DNA from: Jeotgalibacillus alimentarius
GTDB taxonomy: Bacteria > Bacillota > Bacilli > Bacillales > Jeotgalibacillaceae
Length of the DNA stretch: 64,000 nucleotides
Direction: 5' to 3'
Assembly (NCBI RefSeq): GCF_000829445.1
Contig: NZ_JXRQ01000015.1
Span: forward strand, 1 to 64,000
In this document: piece after piece, positions 60,990 to 64,000 of the stretch
Numbering within the stretch: the stretch's first letter is position 1
How the letters are laid out: the number at the start of each line of letters is the position of its first letter
The notes under the pieces: generated by a model
What the model was told of the DNA's origin: nothing
The model's database searches: none
What the model saw: the letters and a program-made list of their open reading frames with translations, nothing else
Position numbers and translations under genes: made by a program

Positions 60990-62255
60990 ATGAAGAAAAG
61001 AAGTATGATGATGAGCTTACTGCTCGCAGCCAGTCTTACTGTTCCTACTGTTGCAAGTGCAGCACCGGATCAGGAAAGAGGTCAGGAAACATTTCGCGTA
61101 TATGTAGAGACAACAGGATTCTCTGCTAAGAGTACGAATCAGTCTCTGAAAAAGCAATACGAGCCTCGATGGGAGCTGACTGAGAACGGCTTTTCTACAG
61201 AAATGAACGAAAAGCAGTTCAATGCACTCCAGAAAAATAAGAATCTAAAGGTCACAAAGGTTCAGGAAGTAGAAATTGAGACAGATGTCCGTGCAACTGA
61301 ATATGAAACAATGGCTGGTGAGTATCCGACTCATCAGACACCATGGGGAATTAAAGCAATCTATAATAATGCGAATCAGACAACAACTTCCGGTGGTTCA
61401 GGTATAAATATTGCTGTACTTGATACTGGCGTTTACACAAGTCACTATGACCTTGAAAATACAGTTGAGCAGTGTAAGGATTTCACACAGTCGAATCCAC
61501 TGGTGAATGGTTCATGTAATGATGCTAATGGTCACGGGACGCACGTAGCAGGATCTGCTCTTGCTGATGGTGGCAGTGACGGCGCAGGAATTTATGGTGT
61601 AGCTCCTGATGCTGACCTTTGGGCATATAAAGTCCTTGGTGACAACGGGTCAGGTTACTCAGATGATATCGCTGCAGCCATCCGTCACGCAGCTGATCAG
61701 GCTTCAGCTACAAGAACTAAAACAGTGATTAACATGTCACTTGGTTCAGCTGGACAGGATCCACTGATTTCTAACGCTGTTAACTATGCTTACAGTAAAG
61801 GTGTACTTGTTGTAGCAGCATCGGGTAACTCAGGCCCTAACCAGGGTTCAATCGGATATCCTGGCGCTTTGACTAATGCCATTGCAGTAGCAGCACTTGA
61901 GAACCGTCAGCAAAATGGTACATATCGTGTAGCTGACTTTTCTTCACGCGGATATAGCCAGACTGATGGTGACTATGTGATTCAACAGGGTGACGTTGAA
62001 ATCTCAGCTCCAGGTGCTTCCATTTATTCAACATGGCCTGGTGGCGGTTATAACACGATCAGCGGTACATCAATGGCAACACCTCACGTAGCAGGACTTG
62101 CAGCGAAGGTCTGGGCAGAAAACCCATACTTCTCTCATACTCAGCTTCGTGCAGAGCTTCAAAACCGTGCTGCATCAAATGATATCCTTGGTGGATATGG
62201 TGCAGGATATGGCGATGATTATGCTTCAGGATTTGGTTTTGCAAAAGTAAACTAA
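60990..62255 (+). CDS. secreted subtilisin-family serine protease (S8), sphericase-like
   Basis: A 421-residue pre-pro-protease. Signal peptide 1-25 (MKKRS..., cleavage after ASA), pro-domain about 26-105 (inhibitor I9-like), catalytic triad Asp145 (AVLDTG), His182 (GHGTHVAG) and Ser361 (GTSMATPH), oxyanion Asn280 (ASGNSG). Cysteines at 162 and 176 could form a disulfide. The insert and Asp/Gly-rich C terminus resemble sphericase/psychrophilic subtilisins. GGGAG precedes ATG. Exported, broad-specificity protease; ends at a strong terminator. Confidence 0.93.
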   Translation: MKKRSMMMSLLLAASLTVPTVASAAPDQERGQETFRVYVETTGFSAKSTNQSLKKQYEPRWELTENGFSTEMNEKQFNALQKNKNLKVTKVQEVEIETDVRATEYETMAGEYPTHQTPWGIKAIYNNANQTTTSGGSGINIAVLDTGVYTSHYDLENTVEQCKDFTQSNPLVNGSCNDANGHGTHVAGSALADGGSDGAGIYGVAPDADLWAYKVLGDNGSGYSDDIAAAIRHAADQASATRTKTVINMSLGSAGQDPLISNAVNYAYSKGVLVVAASGNSGPNQGSIGYPGALTNAIAVAALENRQQNGTYRVADFSSRGYSQTDGDYVIQQGDVEISAPGASIYSTWPGGGYNTISGTSMATPHVAGLAAKVWAENPYFSHTQLRAELQNRAASNDILGGYGAGYGDDYASGFGFAKVN

Positions 62256-62316
62256 TGATTAATCTGTATCAGTAATAGCATCACTCTAATTTACCCCCTT
62301 TTACACATAATTTTAA

Positions 62317-62359
62317 GGCTGTCCCGTAAGCAATTTGCTTACAGGACAGCCCTTTTTTT
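62317..62359 (+). terminator. terminator between subtilase and gdh
   Basis: GGCTGTCC-x-GTAAGC/GCTTAC-x-GGACAGCC, with a T7 run on the plus strand. The gdh stop is at its right edge, so it also serves that gene in reverse. Confidence 0.88.
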
Positions 62360-63737
62360 AAAATAATTTACCCTGTTTATACAGGACGGTTGAGAGTTTC
62401 ATGACTGAGTGAATATAGCAGTTTTGACGCAGGGAGTGCGGGTCTCCAAAATACTTGGGTAAAATGGTTTCCATTGTTCCCTGCATTTTATCGTAAAGCT
62501 TTTTGTAGATCTGCTCTTCAGAGTAAAATTGTGTTTCTCTGCCCTGCAGCCATTCAAAGTACGACACGATTACACCACCGGCATTTGCGAGAATGTCCGG
62601 AATAATGATGACGCCCTTCTCATTCAGATAGTCATCAGCGTCTGCAGTAACCGGCGCATTGGCACCTTCTACAATCACGCTTGCTTTAATTTCTTCTTTA
62701 TTTCCGTTATGAATCTGCTCTTCAAGTGCAGCAAGAAACAGAACGTCTACATCCATCGTCAGAACTTCATCTCTATGCAGAATATCTGCCTGGATGCCGC
62801 TTTCTTTCAACATGTCATCCGTATGTGGCAGATCCCCCTGATTCGATGCAGTATATTTGACCAGCGTTGGAATATCCAGTCCATCTTCGTTATATAACGT
62901 ACAATGACGGTCACTGACCGATACAACTTTGTTCTGAAGATGCTTGCATTGATAAGCTTCCAATGCAGTTACTGAACCAACATTACCAAATCCCTGCACA
63001 GCAACTTTAAGAGGCTTTTCATAGAGGTCCAGTGCTGTTTTCGCGTAAGGACTTCCTGTTTTTTCGAGCCATGACTTCTGTTTCTGAATAAAATCCGACA
63101 TGGTATAGCGGAAGGTAAAGTAAACCCCTTTTCCTGTCGCTTCACGTCTTCCGAGAGAGCCGCCATTAATAACGCTTTTCCCTGTAAAACTCCCTCTGTA
63201 TGGCTGACCCGGCTTAATATTTTTATATTCACCCATCATCCAGTCCATCTCACGTTCACCGCTCCCCATGTCAGGAGCAGGTATATCTTTATCAGGACCG
63301 ATCACATCTGCGAAATACTGAACATATTTTTTAGAGATCAGGTTGAGTTCCTTAGGAGTGAACTCACGCGGGTTAACAACCACACCTCCCTTGCCTCCGC
63401 CAAATGGAACATCATGCAGCGAATTTTTCAGTGTCATCAGGAAAGCAAGATTAATGACTTCTTCTTCATTGACCGATTCATGAAAACGAATACCGCCTTT
63501 GTAAGGCCCCATCGCATTATTATGCTGAACCCTGAAAGCTGGAATCCGTACGATTTCCCCTTTTTCAAGAACAATTCTTAAAAAAGACTTATGTATTTTG
63601 TTAGGTGTTGATAAAACTGCTCCCAAAGATGAGAACGCTTTCTTTCTTGGTGCATCTTTAAGGTCAGATAAAAACATTTCGTCGTCCATCAGTGCATCGA
63701 GTGATTCCTGTACAATTGATCTGGTCTGATATTGCAT
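62358..63737 (-). CDS. gdhA: Glu/Leu/Phe/Val-type dehydrogenase, probably glutamate dehydrogenase
   Basis: A 459-residue oxidoreductase. Substrate lysine in GPYKGGIRFH, catalytic Lys in PFGGGKGG, and Asp in PAPDMGSGEREMDW. Rossmann region VAVQGFGNVGSVTALEAY. GGGGGAATAAAC precedes ATG. Interconverts glutamate and 2-oxoglutarate. It is longer than the ~425 of RocG/GudB, with an insertion near 205-225 (IQKQKSWLEKTGSPYAKTA), suggesting a distinct subgroup. It could act after proline breakdown started by PutB. Confidence 0.88.
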   Translation of the reverse strand: MQYQTRSIVQESLDALMDDEMFLSDLKDAPRKKAFSSLGAVLSTPNKIHKSFLRIVLEKGEIVRIPAFRVQHNNAMGPYKGGIRFHESVNEEEVINLAFLMTLKNSLHDVPFGGGKGGVVVNPREFTPKELNLISKKYVQYFADVIGPDKDIPAPDMGSGEREMDWMMGEYKNIKPGQPYRGSFTGKSVINGGSLGRREATGKGVYFTFRYTMSDFIQKQKSWLEKTGSPYAKTALDLYEKPLKVAVQGFGNVGSVTALEAYQCKHLQNKVVSVSDRHCTLYNEDGLDIPTLVKYTASNQGDLPHTDDMLKESGIQADILHRDEVLTMDVDVLFLAALEEQIHNGNKEEIKASVIVEGANAPVTADADDYLNEKGVIIIPDILANAGGVIVSYFEWLQGRETQFYSEEQIYKKLYDKMQGTMETILPKYFGDPHSLRQNCYIHSVMKLSTVLYKQGKLF

Positions 63738-63812
63738 GTTTATTCCCCCTTAATATGATTTAAAAGTGCTTATAAAGACCGTACCCTAATTGACCCAGTT
63801 GTGTAAAGGAAT

Positions 63813-63839
63813 GTGAGCAGGGATTTTGTCCCTGCTCAC
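63813..63839. terminator. hairpin terminator near the right edge
   Basis: 11-bp stem GTGAGCAGGGA/TCCCTGCTCAC, 5-nt loop, then a TCCGCTTTTC tract; probably ends a gene beyond the window. Confidence 0.6.
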
Positions 63840-63842
63840 TCC

Positions 63843-63975
63843 GCTTTTCTATTGTCCAGCTTCAGACGCTAGCTCCTCGGGTCATAAGCCACGCATCGGT
63901 AAACGGGAAAGGTCACCCGTTTTCCGCTTCGCGTCTTATGCCTGTCGGAGCTGAGCAAGCGCCCTCCGCTTTTCT
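63843..63975. repeat. common Bacillales intergenic repeat
   Basis: TTGTCCAGCTTCAGACGCTAG, CTCCTCGGGTCATAAGCC, an inverted centre around GGTCACCCG, then CTTATGCCTGTCGGAGC and GAGCAAGCGCCCTCCGC. This hairpin-forming element is of a kind I recall between genes in many Bacillales genomes; it is a different family from copies 1-4. Confidence 0.6.
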
Positions 63976-64000
63976 TTATTATTCATCTTTCCCAAAATTC

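Overview
The window reads as chromosome from a low-to-mid GC Gram-positive of the order Bacillales. Pointers are AGGAGG-type ribosome binding sites, frequent TTG and GTG starts, sigma-B-type promoters, the narGHJI-nreABC-narK arrangement known from staphylococci, Bacillus-type families (YtxH, YwiC, DUF1641/YrhD, DUF3243, YjdJ-like) and a sphericase-like secreted subtilisin. A member of the Planococcaceae/Caryophanaceae or a nearby Bacillaceae genus fits best; the genus is inference. I saw no tRNA, rRNA, CRISPR array or complete insertion sequence.

Layout. 1-3.7 kb: asparagine synthase, two acetyltransferases (one with a pentapeptide-like tail) and a DUF302 protein. 3.75-5.6 kb: a Vga-type ABC-F ribosome-protection gene behind a leader with a 3-codon upstream ORF and a terminator, which looks like drug-responsive attenuation. 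5.8-7.5 kb: a CstR-controlled sulfur operon (cstR, dsrE-like, tauE-like). 7.8-10.5 kb: RsbR paralogue, MFS exporter, Spo0M-like protein. 10.5-21.9 kb: formate dehydrogenase and molybdenum cofactor block (fdhD, OFA transporter, DUF1641, fdhF, moaB, moaA, mobA, moaD, moaE, mobB, moeA, moaC). 22-36.3 kb: nitrate respiration block: a narK fused to a PAS domain, a hemerythrin protein, the nreABC oxygen/nitrate sensor, narIJHG, ScdA/Ric, a second hemerythrin protein and YwiC. 36.4-47.8 kb: MoeB/ThiF, DUF3243, PadR-ChrA, YtxH, phosphoesterase, dehydrogenases, two rhodanese-like proteins behind another CstR-type operator, an EamA transporter and a formamidase-family protein. 48-55.8 kb: a signalling block (hybrid histidine kinase, receiver, class III cyclase, HD-GYP, EAL). 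55.9-64 kb: small unknowns, a truncated GH32 gene, Cu/Zn SOD-like lipoprotein, proline dehydrogenase, cyclophilin, a 37-residue membrane protein, secreted subtilase and glutamate dehydrogenase.

How it works together. The Moco genes supply the pterin cofactor for both formate dehydrogenase and nitrate reductase, so roughly 25 kb forms one anaerobic/nitrate module. TAGGG-N4-CCCTA-like NreC sites lie about 40 bp upstream of plausible starts of narG, narK and the 35.1-kb hemerythrin gene, which ties transport, respiration and nitrosative-stress proteins to NreBC. Sigma-B-like promoters precede fdhF, ytxH, the DUF3243 gene and possibly putB, a general-stress layer. CstR-like 18-bp operators occur at two separate loci, suggesting one dispersed persulfide regulon. 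Four copies of a short repeat with a shared core, two of them with clear terminal inverted repeats, are scattered between genes, and one fragment of it sits exactly at the broken end of the GH32 gene.
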